DNA from: Eucalyptus grandis
Taxonomy: Eukaryota > Streptophyta > Magnoliopsida > Myrtales > Myrtaceae
Assembly (NCBI RefSeq): GCF_016545825.1
Contig: NC_052613.1
Location: forward strand, 992,001 to 1,056,000
Direction of reading: 5' to 3'
DNA: 64,000 nucleotides
Shown: one piece after another, positions 29,994 through 42,828 of the stretch
Position numbering within the stretch: position 1 is the first letter of the stretch
Layout of the letters: every line of letters begins with the position of its first letter
Notes under the pieces: model-generated
Database searches by the model: none
What the model was told of the DNA's origin: nothing
The model's input: the letters and a program-made list of their open reading frames with translations, nothing else
Translations under genes and position numbers: made by a program

Positions 29994-31229
29994 CTACGGT
30001 CACTTGGATGTGAAGATATCTTCTGATATGCCATCCTGAGGCGCAAGATTTAATTGTGGAAGATAGCGATGCTGGTTGGGGCGTCCAGCCTGGTGCGGTG
30101 TTTATTCAGAGCCTGGCTCTGGCTATCATGCAATCTATCCTTTCTTTTTTTCTTTCCGGTTTCCTTTTGCGGTTTCAATGGTGTTCTGTTTCAAAGTGTC
30201 TAGATGACATCTTGATGTATGGATTGACTGGAACTTTTGTTGTACTCCACGAAGATATGCGTTTGTGATGTTCAATCTAGCTGTTTAACTTCTGTTAGTC
30301 AACCACACCTTCGCGTTGGCTTCTCTTCAGGACAGGCTTCTTAGTAACAACGCCTTCGTTCACGGTATTCGTCATCTCATGTGCTGACCAAAGACCTTCT
30401 GTTGCCGACGGTTTGAGCAGCTGGTGATGGTGATTGTTAAAAATGTCTCTGTTCCTCAAAACAAAAATTTCCGTTCTTTTGTTCCAGGAAAAAAAAGAAA
30501 AAGAAACGTGTTTGGTAAAGACAGAAATAAGAAGTACAAAAAAGTAACTTCTTGTTTCCAAGAACAATTTCTAAAAACGATTTTTCTCTCTCCTCTTGTT
30601 TTCTCCTCTTTCTTTTCTTCTTCTTCTTCCTTTTGGCCAATTGCCAGCCTTGGCCATGACCGGCATTGATGATCGGCCAAACGAGGGACCGGCGACCTTG
30701 CCGGAGCATCACGGCCCCCAGACGCCGAGCCACGACAAGGTGTGGCTCACTCAACCTGCTGCCGGGCCACCGCCATGCGACGCCGTCTGGTGGTGGCCCG
30801 GCGGGCTGAGCATCGCCAAGAGCTGGCGAGCTTGGCCTCGCCAAATCTGGGCGAGCTCGAGCTCATCCAGCCCAAGCTCGGCCTCATCAAATGCTGGCGA
30901 GGTTGAGTCTCGCCGATGGTCGAGGCAAGGCTCGGTAAGCTCACCGAGACCTCACTCGGCCGGTCACCGGCCACAAAGAGGAAGAAGGAGAGAAAAGAAA
31001 AAAGAAAAAAAGGAAAAAAAGGAAAATATAATAAAAATATTAAAAAATTAAAAGAAACAACAAAATTATACAATTTTACCAAACGCATTTCTTTCCCGGG
31101 AATAGAAATTTTATGCGATTACCAAAACGTGTTCTTATATTCAAAAATTGTTCCCAAGAACAGAAACAGAAAAATCTATTTCTATTCAAAAATTATTCTC
31201 CAAAACATAAGTGTTACCAAACGCGCCCT
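29994..31229. other. SEO 3' flank and the family B foldback element
   Basis: The SEO 3' flank is followed by a foldback at about 30425-31229. No protein gene is supported. Confidence 0.5.
30425..31229. mobile_element. Foldback/MITE element, GTTTGGTAAC family, copy 1
   Basis: The ends are inverted: the left arm contains GTTCCTCAAAACAAAAATTT and CGTGTTTGGTAAAGAC; the right end is GTGTTACCAAACGCGCCCTA. Inside, a pyrimidine tract (30590-30640), a GC-rich core (30645-30970) and a purine tract (30972-31040) follow in order. The termini resemble nonautonomous hAT-like elements of plants. No transposase is present. Confidence 0.65.
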
Positions 31230-31645
31230 AAATTACTACTAAACGGGCGACTATTGTAACTCTACACTTTGAACGAAACCCGTGCCATGCACAGGAAATG
31301 TATTATTCCACCGAAAGTCGATAATATTTTGCTTCAAATGTTCTACGACATCCTCACGATATCTTCTAAACTCATTAGTAATATTCTCTTTGGACTTCCT
31401 TTACCTAAAGTAGGTCTTTTTTGAAATAATCAATAGCATGAGTACACTATTTTCCAATAACATGTTTTAGGTTTCAAATTTGAATACAAAAAACATGACA
31501 GAAAATTATTCGATTCAAAATTAAACTGCAAATGTGACAGAAAATATTACAAGGAAAATCAGAATTGGTGGAAAATTTTCCAAATGAATATGCAAAGAAT
31601 CTGGAATCTAGAGTGATTGACAAGTTAATTGGGAAAAGTTTTTTT

Positions 31646-32560
31646 AAAGAAGGTACTAAACCTATTAAATTGATACTAATTCGATTCTAAATTTTTCGAT
31701 TAGATCAATTTAGTTCATTTGGCCAATTGACATCGAAAATTCCTGACCACCCGCCGTGGTGGCTCCGTTGGATAAGGCTCCGTTGATCCTTGCCCTCAAG
31801 GTGAGGGGTTCGAAACCCAGTGGAGGTGCTTGGTGCCTTAACCGCTTGCATAGGGTGGTGGTTCCCTCATGCGGCCCCAGGGTTTGCCGTCGGTTGCCAG
31901 GCTGTACGGGTTTCCACAGGTCATCAAAAAAAAAAAAAAAAAATTCTGACGTGAACATTGATTGTCCCACATGGCACAGCCAATGTCGACGTGGACATTT
32001 TTAAATATTATTTTAATAAATTTTCTTTTCTTTTCATTTTCTTTTTCCTTTTTTTCTTCTTTTATTTTTTATTTTTCTATTAACGGTCGGCGGGGGCCAA
32101 CCCCCACCGGCCACTAAGTGAGGGCTGTGAGCCCTTGCCAGCCACTGGCGAGATTCGTGGCCCCTACTCACCATTGGGTGAGGGTCTTATGCGGTTGGTA
32201 AAGGCTTGTAGGCCCTCACCTAGTGGCTAGCGAGGGCCGCTAGACCTTAACTGGTGGCCACCAACTCCTTATTGGTCATTAACAAAAAAAAAAAAAAAAA
32301 AAAGAGGAAAAGGAGAAGGAAAATAAAATAAAAAAATAACAATAAATTATTGTAAATTAGTGAAATATTATTAAAAATGTCGGTGTTAATGCCGACAATG
32401 ACACGTACCATTGTCCGCATCCACGTCAGTAATTTCTAACTTAGATTGGCCAAATGAACTCAAATGGTATCAATGTGAAAATGTTTAGAATTAAATTGAT
32501 TCAATTAAAAAGTTCAGGAGCAAATTTGTGCTAATGCTATAGGTTTACGACTTCTTCTTT
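31646..32560. mobile_element. Foldback element, long-TIR 'CACGTCAG' family, copy 1
   Basis: The arms at 31650-31740 and 32440-32560 are inverted, for example TTCATTTGGCCAATTGACAT against TTGGCCAAATGAACTCAAAT. Both arms contain a GACGTGGACA or CACGTCAG motif. A pyrimidine tract (32020-32080), a GC-richer core with CCACCGGCCACTAAGTGAGG-type repeats and a purine tract (32285-32335) fill the centre. A SINE is inserted in the left arm (31743-31945). Confidence 0.7.
31743..31945 (+). mobile_element. tRNA-derived SINE with poly(A) tail, copy 1
   Basis: A pol III A-box-like sequence (TGGCTCCGTTGG) and a B box (GGTTCGAAACC) are spaced as in tRNA genes. The body ends TTCCACAGGTCATC followed by 19 A. 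The flanks repeat AAAATTC(C)TGAC, a plausible target-site duplication. Cutting it out rejoins the left arm of the surrounding foldback. A related SINE lies at 53095-53216. Confidence 0.8.
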
Positions 32561-32889
32561 TTTTTTTTAATACTTTTCCATGATGAATTGTCAAGTCTTC
32601 GCACTTATTCTTTCCACTTGGATGAGAATTACCCAACTGCAAATTTAAAAGAAAAAGGATGGTTAGTCTTTCCTCATAAAGCTTGCGATAGAAAAATACA
32701 GGTTAATATTACGAAAAATCTCAAATTGATATATATGTCGCAAATTTATTCCAAACTAACTTTTTGACCACAAAAAACTCTAAATCAGTATATATGTGAT
32801 AAATTTACCCTCCGTTAGTTTCTTTTAAATTTACAGTCAAATTGTTGAGTCAGATAACATGTGGCAATTAAGGTTACCATCTGTTTAAG

Positions 32890-33637
32890 CCCTGTTTGGT
32901 TCGGCTTTCCCAAGGGACTTTGGGCCCCCAAAACCCCTTTGAGGAAAATATTTTGCGTTTGTGAGTCATTTTTGAAAGGTCATTGGGCAAATATCAGCAT
33001 TCCAATGCTGAAAGCCCAATGCGGCTCTTGAGGTGCTTTGAGCATTCGGCATTTCCAAAATGCAAGTTCCATTGTTCATGCGTCACTACTACTCATCTTC
33101 TTCCCCACGACTTCGAGTTCTCCACCGGCCCCGCCTCCGCCGTCGATGTCGCCTCCGCCTCCGCCATCAACACCTTCCTCTTCTACGGTAGATCCATCCC
33201 CTTTGACGAGCGCGAGTACCATCGCTCGACTCCACTGCTTCTACGCTCCGACTCCTTCGGCTTGTGCGAACTAGGCCTCGAGGCTGCGAATCGGCCGTGC
33301 GGGAGACCAGTCTGGCGGTCGGAGGCGGATCGGCTATTCGGCCCGACCGGTTATGGCCTTGACCCCCCTCGACCAGCCCAACACCCTCTTGCCACCGCCG
33401 CTCTGGGGACGCCCCGACTTTGAGTTCTCCGCCGGCCCCACCGCCGCCTTCACCTTCGTCGTCAATGCCTTCCTCTTACGTGGCGATTCATCCCCTTTGA
33501 CGAGCGCAAGCGTCTGCGCGTTGACTCCACCGCCTGTGCTCCGACTCCTTCGGCTCGCGCGAACCAAGCCTCAAGCCACCAGATCGGCCGTCCGAGGGTT
33601 GGCCGATGGATTAGCCGTCGCCCGAATTTAACTTTCA

Positions 33638-33673
<36 letters not shown>

Positions 33674-33828
33674 CCCATTACAAATGTAAGTTTTGTCAAA
33701 CAGTATTTATGCTAAGTAACCTTTGAATTCTGCAATTTACCAAACGTTGTAACATTTCGAAAAACCCATTTACCTCAAAGGTATTTGCATTCTCCCAATG
33801 GCATTTCCCCAAAGCCAAACCAAACGTG
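32890..33828. mobile_element. Nonautonomous foldback element, family A copy 2
   Basis: The ends CTGTTTGGTTCGGCTTTCCC and (reverse complement) GTTTGGTTTGGCTTTGGGG are inverted and match the element at 2817-3532. The core (33100-33630) is GC-rich with a repeated TTCGAGTTCTCC(A/G)CCGGCCCC module, followed by an A-run of about 31 (33642-33672). Confidence 0.65.
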
Positions 33829-34203
33829 CCCATGCAGGTCAATGATGGGGACGGGAAAGTCAATTGATGCTGGTCAAACAGTGGGCCATGCGCTGATCTT
33901 TTCTTTTTTATCATTTTTATTAACTTTCCTACCTAACTAGGACCTTATGTATAATATTAAATATTAAAACTCACATTCATCTAACAAGTTAATTTTTAGA
34001 TAAGGCGACAACGATTTCATAAATTTTTACATGATATCAAAACCCCTTATTTAGGAAATTTAGTCTATGTATGAGGAAAGTATTAATATCAAACCATGTT
34101 TTTAAATGTTTGAGATAGGAGTAGTTATACTTCAAGAAAAAGAAAAAAAAAGAAATAGGAAATAGTTGTCGATGCTTTGCAAAATTTGACCAGAGACACT
34201 TTA

Positions 34204-35282
34204 GGCGCGTTTGGTAACGATTCTGTTCAGGAGCAGATTCTTATAAAAAATGATTCTTTTTATTGTTCAGAGAACAATTTATGAGCAAAAAAACGTGTTT
34301 GGTAACTGTACAAAATTTATGATTCTGGAATAGAAAAAGAAGATAAATGCGTTTGATAACTACATAAAATTTCTATTCCAATTCTTAAATTTTTTCAAAT
34401 TATAGAAATTCTATTGATTAATTATATTTATACTAAGTAATAAACATATTAACTAATCAAATTTTTATTAAATAGTAAATAAGCTATAGTATAAACTATA
34501 AATATAAATACTAAATAATAAATTTAAATACAAAATTAAATATGTATTCTATATATAGCAAAATTTCCATTCATACTTCAAATCATTTTTATTTTTTAAA
34601 TAATTTTATTAATTTTTCCCTTTTTCTTTTTTTCTTTCTTCCTCCCTTCTTCTTCTTCAAGGTGGCCGGTCGCCGGCCTTGGAGCGACTAGCGACCGGCC
34701 GGACGGGGCCGGCGACCTCACCGGCGTCACTGGCCCTCGAAGAGGCGAGCCCTTGGGCGGGGCGAGGTTGAGCCTCGCCTAGCCATGGCTAGGCCGAGCC
34801 TCACCGGGACAAGTGAGGCTCGTCGGTGGCCGAGGAGGCCAGCAGCCCACCGGCAATGCTCCGGCCGAGCTCGCTAGGCCTTGCTGGCGGTTGGGCGGCG
34901 CCGACGAGCTTGCCGGGCCTCGTCGGCGGTGGGCGAGCCTCCGATAAGCTCGCTAGCGCGCAGAGCAAAGGCAATGGGCAGCGGACGGCGGCGTTCGACG
35001 AGGGCGGCGACGGAGACGGCAATGGCGGCAATAGTGACACTTGAAGAACAAGAAAGGGAAAAAGAATAAAAGAAGAAAGATAAGGAAAAAAGAAAAATTA
35101 GGTAAATTTGATTCTAGAATTGTTTTTGAGAACAAAGAATCAACTTTTTTTTTTTATTCTTGATTCTACTCCAAATCAGTTCATAGGAACAAAAATTTTA
35201 CCAAACACGATTATGTTCCAAAACTATTCCCGGAACAAAAAATTAGAATCGGGTACTGTTTATATGGTTACCAAATAGCCCC
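34204..35282. mobile_element. Foldback/MITE element, GTTTGGTAAC family, copy 2
   Basis: The left end GGCGCGTTTGGTAACGATTC is inverted against the right end (reverse complement GGGGCTATTTGGTAACCAT). Subterminal GTGTTTGGTAAC and TTACCAAACACG also pair. A pyrimidine tract (34610-34660), a GC core (34660-35040) and a purine tract (35042-35100) lie inside. Confidence 0.75.
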
Positions 35283-35622
35283 TTTCTCCATTGCTATTTT
35301 GCCGCTAATGGCAGATTCCACCTCGCCATCCTCCTCCTCCTCCACCTATGCCAGATTGAATCTCGACTGTCCAAATCCCCAATCCCTCATGGACGTCCAA
35401 GCTACCTTAGGCATCACCAGACAGATAATATTTCAGAAACCTAAGTGCTTAAGATTTTTACAAAAAAGGACGTCCTTTTTTCGCTAGATCGATAATATTT
35501 CGGGAATTAATTCGTCCTGAATAATAAGAGTAACTAGCTTTGCAAACCTTAACAATTGTTAGAAGCAAAGTCTGTAAGGCTGATAAGAATAACGCCATAA
35601 TATTGAAAAGGGAACTACACTT

Positions 35623-36077
35623 GGGCCACGCATAACAAAATTTATGTTTCTCTATTTTTTATTTTTCTCTTCCCTGAAATAGGTTTAAAATAGAAATTTG
35701 TTTGGTAACACAATTTCATTTTTTTCTATTTTGGAATAGATTTCTATTCCATAAATAAATTTGAAGTATAAATTATAAGCTAAAATAGTTTTTATATATC
35801 TGGAATAAAAGTAAGAAATGAAAACTCTTTTTATCGTTCACTCTTGTCACCGTCCTTCGCCCGCCCGCCGCTGTGGACATCGAACGCCCGCCACCTATCG
35901 CTGCCCCCTAGAAGTAGAAATTTTATTTTGTTATCAAACAAATTTATGTTCCAAAAACAGAAATTTGGAGTTGTTATCAAATACGTTTCTTTCCTCGAAA
36001 CTCGTTCGGGAATAGAAATTAAAAAATCAATTGCTAGCCAAAAATTGATTTCTTGAGAAATATCGTCATGTGCGTCC
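35623..36077. mobile_element. Short foldback/MITE element, GTTTGGTAAC family, copy 3
   Basis: The left end GGGCCACGCATAACAAAATT is roughly inverted against the right end (reverse complement GGACGCACATGACGATATTT). Inner arms share AATAGAAATTTGTTTGGTAA and TTATCAAATACGTTTC. The short GC-rich centre is near 35850-35910. Confidence 0.55.
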
Positions 36078-36097
36078 TTGAAGTCTCGCCGATTTAA

Positions 36098-39000
36098 GGG
36101 GCGAATGATAACCATTCTAATCAGAAATTGATTTTTGGAAGAGTGTCACGACCTCCCCAAAGCAGGTTGGACCACCTAGGGTTTGGCTAATGGATTACTA
36201 AACCTAAACTTAGCTCGGACTCTCTTAAGCCCATACCAATTCGTGACTTATGTTCAAGTTCTTAACATACAATTGATTTTTAATTAGGAGTCGCCACTAA
36301 TCTATTTTTGGTGGATCAATTAGAAACGGATCAATTAGAAACCCAAGTAAAATAACGGGAGATTTACTTTACTCCTGCGAACCAGAGATTGTGAGTTCAG
36401 GGGACTTGATTACTCTAGATTTCTCTAACACCCTTTCGGTACATTTCTCTTTTATTTTTGAAAAAATGTTTTGCAAGCAGCTCGAATTGATTTTAATTTA
36501 CTTCCCTAACATGTGAGATGATCATGCGGGTGCGCAAACCATCAATTTAACACCCAAGAAAGCAATAAATTATGGAACTTACCTTGTAACAACGAAAGCA
36601 TCTGCAATGTTAGCTCATAATTCACAACAAAAACCCTAGATATAATTCCTAATTAACACACAGTCACTCAATCTTTTTTAAGGATTTTCTCTTATTTAAT
36701 AAAATCTAAACTATGTGCAATGCAATCTAACCAAATGACCTAATTCTAATGACGGGCAATTTCTAATTAAATGGACCTAGCAACAATCACTAAATATATA
36801 TATTTTAAGTTAGGAAATAGACTAATCTGAATCCTATCTTAACTTAGGAAATTTATCTCGACATGCAATTTAATTCCAAAATATTATCTAACCTAGATAT
36901 CATCTAAACATGCATTCTAATATAATTAGAAATGTATCTAACTATTCTATCATGCTATTCTATCTAGAAAATTAATTGTAACCTATATGACATGCAAAAT
37001 GCAATTTTTTTTATTTTTATTTCGGGATAAATAAAGCAATTAAAGTAAGATAAGCACCAAATCACTCGTGGCTATCAAAGATATTATCCATTGTTCGAAT
37101 TTGAAAATGATAACTAATCAACTTGATTATTTCGCTAATAAAATCGATAAATTAATCTTAAGCCTTAAAGATCAAAATATCAATTTTATTCGTACGTGAT
37201 TAATTATTCCATCTAAAGCCTTATAGATAGAATAAAAAAATCGATGCGTGGTTGCGAATTAGGAAACGAATCTAATGGAAATTGTGCCTATTACTTGAGG
37301 AGATCTGATTAGATGTCAATATGTAGCAAATAGGAAATAAAATATTCAAATTATTTTGGATAAGAAATTTTACCTAATTTGAATATTGTACGGATATTGC
37401 TTCCCAATTCGAATTTGTCGGCGGCTCATGAACGGTGATTCACGGTAGCACGGCCAAGTATCTCGCTGGAATGAGAATTCATGGCAATGAGGAGGAGTTG
37501 AACTGGCTGAGCTTGGCAATGGACTTCTTCTCGAATGCGGATATCGTGTGGCTTGCCAGCCGAAGTCCTCAATTGCCACTTCTTTTCCGATTGTCTTTTA
37601 CTTCTTGGACTCACGGCTGTGGCTTTCTCTGACAATATATTATTGACTTGGGTTAGCAAGATGTGATGGAAAAGGACAAAACCCACCTCTTAGACTCGTG
37701 GCCTTCAACCCTCGACGTGGATGAATCGGTTTCTCGATGATGGAGGGAATTGTAGACAACATCGGCGACCAAGAAGGGATCGTCAGAAAAATCCAGCAAA
37801 GATGGTGGTTTTGGTGTCTTGCTAGAAAATCTCCAACGATATGCAAAACAGAGAGATGCGAGCCGCGGGCTTGCTGGGGACGTCTTTGCCAGGCCCAATG
37901 GCGATGCAGGGCCTTCTCGGATCAGCAAAGCAGGGATGTCATCAAAGGGGCAGCGGCCGGATAATAGATCGACGTGTGATCTCAGTGCAGCAGTGTCGGT
38001 ATCGCCGGGACCGAACAACAGTGTTGTGTCGCAGCGAGGTTGGTAGCACGTCAAGGAAGCAGCGGCTGCGTCGTCCCGATGGAAGTGCAGCAGGTCGTCA
38101 AGGCTCGGTGGTGATGTTACTGGAAATTCGCTCGAGATATCGCCTGGAAGTGATGATCACGAGCGAAGAGACAAAGGTGCAGCGACGGCAGTAGGAGGCA
38201 AAAGGCGTGGCTGGAAGCTGCAAAGGGGAACTCTTTCACTATTCTCCCCAAATTTTTTAATTGTGCTCCCCGAATTACCCAGAAAAGCTTTCAGTGTGCT
38301 GTGCAAAGAAAAGCCACCAAGATTTCTCTCCTCTGTATTCTCTAGCCGTGTATTCTCAATTGTGTGGCGTCCCCCCAAGATTACCCACTGTCTTTCCTTT
38401 ACATTCACGATAAGATTGAGCTCCAAGACAAAAATTAAGCTTCCACTTTCCTTTACTGAATTATACACGATTCCCCTTTATTTCTTTCCACCTTTGACCA
38501 TGCAAAAAATATTCTCCTTTTTGGCCTTACGTACTCAGGCCATATGTAACCCATCCGCAACCTTTTCTTTCCTTTATTTCTTTTCTTTCCTACAAACAAG
38601 AGAATCGGTCGCTGCAATATTCGAAGAATTATGGCCATACGAAATATTCCGCTGATGATAGCCTAATTGATTTCCAAGTTGAGCACAATGTAATTTTCAG
38701 TTATGGACTCAGTTCAATTAATCTCATTTCATGGACTCAAACATGGTAATTGGGCTTCAAACCATACCTGCACCAATCCAATTATTTCGATAAGCTCAGA
38801 ACTATTCGCTCAAGCTCATCTACCTATATCCACCTTTCGCCAGTTCAATTTATATGCAAAAAGCAATTAATGCTCCTAAAAACTATATGTTATAAAATTT
38901 AGTATTTTTGTTTATGGGTTAAAAATTAATCTCTAATTTTTTATACAATAAATAAATGACTAGATCACCAAAATTTAGGTGTCAACAAAGAGAAATAGAT

Positions 39001-39533
39001 TTTTTTTTTATTTTTATTCCTAGATGAGTTTCTAAGCAAAAATACGTGTTTGATAACAACACAAAGTTTTTATTTCCGGAATAGAAATTTGTTTGATAAC
39101 GACACAAATTTCTTCCTTTTCGGCAACAGCGGCCGGCGACAATGAATGGTGACAGCGGCCAGCGGTCAGGAGTGGTGACAATGGATGGTGAATGGCGACT
39201 GACAACTGGCGACGGCTGTCGACGACCGGCGCAATGGCCAACAATTGGGAGTGGCGACAACGGATGGTGAATGGCAATCGATGACGATGGATGAGCAACC
39301 GACTAATAGAGAGGACAAATATTGAAAAGAGTTTTCATTTCTCATTTATGTTCAAGAAATAAAAAGTGAAAAATGTTTACTTGATTTCTATTCTAAACCT
39401 ATTTTTGAAATAGAAATCTATTTCAGAAATTAAAAAAATGAAATAATTTTATCAAATGGATTTCTATTCTAGAACCAAGTCTTAAAAAAAAAAAAGTTCT
39501 GGAATAGAAATAGAATGGTTATTATACGTGCCC
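36098..39533. mobile_element. Foldback/MITE element interrupted by a solo LTR
   Basis: The left end GGGGCGAATGATAACCATTC is inverted against the right end AGAATGGTTATTATACGTGC. The inner arms (ATTGATTTTTGG before the LTR, AAATAGATTTTTTTTTTATT after it) rejoin when the LTR at 36144-38987 is removed. The remaining element is about 590 bp. Confidence 0.75.
36144..38987. mobile_element. Solo LTR (2844 bp) with 5-bp target-site duplication
   Basis: It starts TGTCACGACCTCCCC and ends TTTAGGTGTCAACA, so it has the TG...CA ends of an LTR. It is flanked on both sides by AAGAG (36139-36143 and 38988-38992). No second LTR and no gag or pol reading frame is present in the window. The length suggests a large LTR-retrotransposon family. 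Short frames inside (37370-38650) are not recognisable proteins. Confidence 0.8.
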
Positions 39534-39764
39534 TTAATAAATAAGAAAAAATGGAAGACTAGAAGTGTTTATACGATGAAAGCGTTTATATGTGGACGGA
39601 AAGTAGGAGGCCTTTAAAATTGTTCAGGAGAAACAAAATGACCAGTTCTAGTTTATTTACGAGGAGAAAATCAATCCTCATATCTTATGATATTCTCGTT
39701 GTTCTTTCATAGTCAAAAACCGTTATCTTGTTTAAAGGCAATACCAATATTATGAAAAATTAAC

Positions 39765-40478
39765 AGGAAAATTACTAAAATAGTTTTAAATTTATTACAA
39801 TAGTGTCAATTCAGTTCTATTTTTTTTTTTTTTTGTCAATTGAGTACTGAATATTTTACATACGCGCTAATTTAGTCGGTCTGGCCAATCTTGACCCGAA
39901 ATTGCTAACATGGACGCCGATCGTCCTACTTGGCATGACCGGCATTGATGTGGATAATTTTTAATTTCATTTCTTTGAATTTATTTTATTCCTTTTTTCT
40001 TTCTTTTTTTTTTTTTTCCTTCCCTTCTACCTCTAGTTGTTCGCCGCTCAATCTCGCCATTTTGTCTTGCTGCTTTGGGAGTTTGCTAGTGTCCCCAATG
40101 CATTTGGCGAGGCCAATGGCTGGCGAGACCGAGCTTCGTCCAAGGCCAGCAAGGTTGACCTTATTAGCCCTTACCTCTAGCCAATCACTAAGGTCAGTGA
40201 TTGGCTCGAGGTAAAGGAAAGGGACAAAAAAAAAAAAAAAAAAAAGAAAAGAAAAAAGTAAAAGAATAAACAAAATTCAAAAAAAAAGTATTATTAAAAA
40301 TTGTTCACATTAGGGTTGGTCACGTACGTGTTAGTGATTTCGAGTCAAAATTGATTAGATAGACTAAATTGGTACTAAATGTAAAATGTCTATGATTCAA
40401 TTAGCCAAAAAACAAAAATTGTTTAGAACTGAATTGGCATAATTATAATATGTTTATGAATTTTTGGTAATTTTCCCG
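39765..40478. mobile_element. Foldback element, long-TIR 'CACGTCAG' family, copy 2
   Basis: The arms AGGAAAATTACTAAAA and (reverse complement) GGGAAAATTACCAAAAATTC are inverted over more than 100 bp, including GTCAATTCAGTTC. The subterminal GCTAACATGGACGCC and GTTAGTGATTTCGAG regions resemble copies at 31646 and 47144. The pyrimidine tract (39985-40020) and purine tract (40225-40260) flank a modest GC core. Confidence 0.7.
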
Positions 40479-40562
40479 AAATTAACCAACAATTATGTAT
40501 GAGTCGTCATCTTATTTTCTTTCTTTTGGACAACATTTTTTTTTTTTTGGCTCATATTTTTC

Positions 40563-41313
40563 CAGGAAAATTTCAAAAAGGATCCGAAGTGTCTTTATTT
40601 TCTCAAATAAGGGCTGGAAGTGGAATTTGTTTCAAAGAAGAACCTAAAGTGACCTTTGTTGTTTAAATAAGGGCTGAAGTGGCTTTGGTTGTTTCAAAAA
40701 AGGGCTTGATCTCACCAGTCGCTGGTTGGCTAAATTTTTGTCATTTGCCATTTTCCCCTTTTTCTCCTTCATTTTTTCTTTCCTTCTTTTTTTCCTGGTT
40801 CTTCTTCCTCCTCCTCGCCAACGACGGCCACCCACGTCGACCACGGGTGAGGATGGTCGTCCAACCCTCGTCGGTCGTGGGCGAGGTTGGCCTCACCTAG
40901 GGCCTACAAGGGCCAACCTCACGAGACGGCCCCAAGGTGAGGGTCACCTCACCCCGGACAATTCTGTCCCTCATGGCCAGCGTGGGTGGCCCTTGCCCAA
41001 TCCTCTGTGGGCAGCGAAGAGGAAAAAGAAGAACCCAAAAAAAGGAAAGAAAAAAGGGAATAATGGCAAATGACGAAAATACCCTTGATTACCAAAAAGT
41101 TGGGTCCTTATTTGAAGCGGACATAGTCACTCCAGGCCCTTATTTGAAACAGGCATAACCATTTCATGTCCTCATTTGAAACAAGATCTACTTTAAGCCC
41201 TTATTTAAAAAAAAATGATGGAATTTCAAGTCTTTATTTAAAATAAGGTCTATTTCGAGCCTTATTTGAGAAAATGAGGGCATTTTGGGCCCCTTTTTGG
41301 AATTTTCCCAATT
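40563..41313. mobile_element. Foldback element with 'AAATAAGGGC' internal repeats
   Basis: The left arm (GGAAAATTTCAAAAAGGATC ... TTTTCTCAAATAAGGGCTGG) is inverted against the right arm (GAGCCTTATTTGAGAAAATG ... TTTTTGGAATTTTCCC). The arms hold short tandem units built on AAATAAGGGCTGAAGTGG. A pyrimidine tract (40750-40800), a GC core (40805-41010) and a purine tract (41015-41060) are inside. Confidence 0.75.
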
Positions 41314-41504
41314 TTTTTAAAGCAAAAATGAAAGAAGAAGGCAAATCAGAATGTCACGTTCATAGATGTAGAAAGAGATGAGACAAAAAATAATAAAATA
41401 AAATAAAAAAGAGACACAAAATTTGAATATCAATGTCATACTTTTGGATGGGAAGGGGAAGAAGATATGTTCATTCCTAGAGACACGGACTCTTAGAGTG
41501 TCAT

Positions 41505-42512
41505 AACTTGGCACAAGGGGACACTTAAGTGCCATAACTTACGAAAGGTACACTTAAGTGCCAAAATCGAAGCAAAATGGATCACTTGAGTGCCAATCCG
41601 GCCAAAACGCTGACGTGTCAATTTTCCAGCGAAGCGAGTGCAAAACGGCGTCGTTTTGATGCGACGTGGTAAAAAATTTAATATAAAAATTAATTAAATT
41701 TAATTTAAAACTAAATTAATTTAAAACATTTAAAAATATTTTAAATATTTTAAATATTTTTAAAAAAAAAAGGGAGCGGCTTAGAGTGTGCCCTCAACCG
41801 CCGCCGCCACCTCCCCGCCGCCACCGGGAAGGGCCGGCGACGGAGGGGAGGGTCAACCGGGTTGCCGAGCCTTGACCAAGGGCCGGCAACCCCAGCCGAC
41901 CGGCAGCCCTTGCTCGACCAAGCCAAGGGCGCGACCCTCGCCCAGATCGGCAAGGGCTCGTGGCCCTCGCCTAGATCCGGCAAGGGGGAAGGAGGAGGAG
42001 GGGAGGTAGCCGTGGGCGAGGAGGAGGAAAGAGGAGGAGGGAGGCAGCCGGCGAGGGCTGGGTCGGCCCTCGGCTGGGCTCGGCGGCCCCGGCCGACCCT
42101 CCCCACCTTCCGGCGACGGCGGGGAGGCGGCGGCGGCGGGGCTCGGCCCTCGGCCGCGGCTTCCTCCTCCTCCTCCTCTGTTTTTTTTAAAAATATAAAT
42201 TATATTATTATTTTGTCTTAAATTTAATTTAATTAATTTTTATATTATATTAAAATTCAAATTATGCCAAAACGACATCGTTTTGGCCGATTTAAACTCT
42301 ATTTTGGCCAACTATAGAAACGACGTCGTTTTGGGTGAATTAGAGCTAAGTTAGCTCTCCGGCGAGCCACCTCGGTGAGAAATATTAATATTTAATTGCC
42401 ACATATGATTTCCGACCGGCTTCGCTGAAGGTGGTACTCAGGTGTCCCACTTTTCTTAAAATGTGGCACTTAAGTGTCCCTTTGTACCAAGTTATGACAC
42501 TTGAAGAGATCT
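41505..42512. mobile_element. Foldback element, 'GTGTCATAACTTGG' family
   Basis: The left end AGTGTCATAACTTGGCACAA is inverted against CCAAGTTATGACACTTGAAG. Subterminal repeats of CACTTAAGTG(C/T) occur on both sides. Palindromes near AAAACG(G/A)CGTCGTTTTG occur at about 41643 and 42315. The GC core is at 41785-42180. It is related to the larger element at 57818-60009. Confidence 0.75.
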
Positions 42513-42828
42513 TTTGCCTTCATTCTGTCATTGACTTTTTCTTTCGGTTTTGTCAGTAATTCTTTTCTCGTATCCTCCTTTTTATTATGGATCGGCTGTA
42601 AGAAATGAGATGACGATAGAACCATACAAAATGAGCAGTGGAAAATGTTTATATATTGAGGGAGCATTTGTTTCATGCAAAATCAACAATTTTATAAAAA
42701 AATTCCTGATAAGTTTATATCGCTTACAAATTGATTTAACGGGAAGTATTTTTCTCGTCAACGCAAACTCTGTAAGTATAGATTGTTGTTGTTTATGAAA
42801 TTTTTTCTTGTCAAATAATTATTCTCAA

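Noticed and set aside
31750..31820. Possible tRNA gene (A and B boxes present)
   Set aside because: The cloverleaf does not close, and a SINE body, poly(A) tail and target duplication follow.
36144..38987. Possible protein gene in 37370-38650
   Set aside because: Overlapping frames show no recognisable domain, and the whole segment fits a solo LTR.
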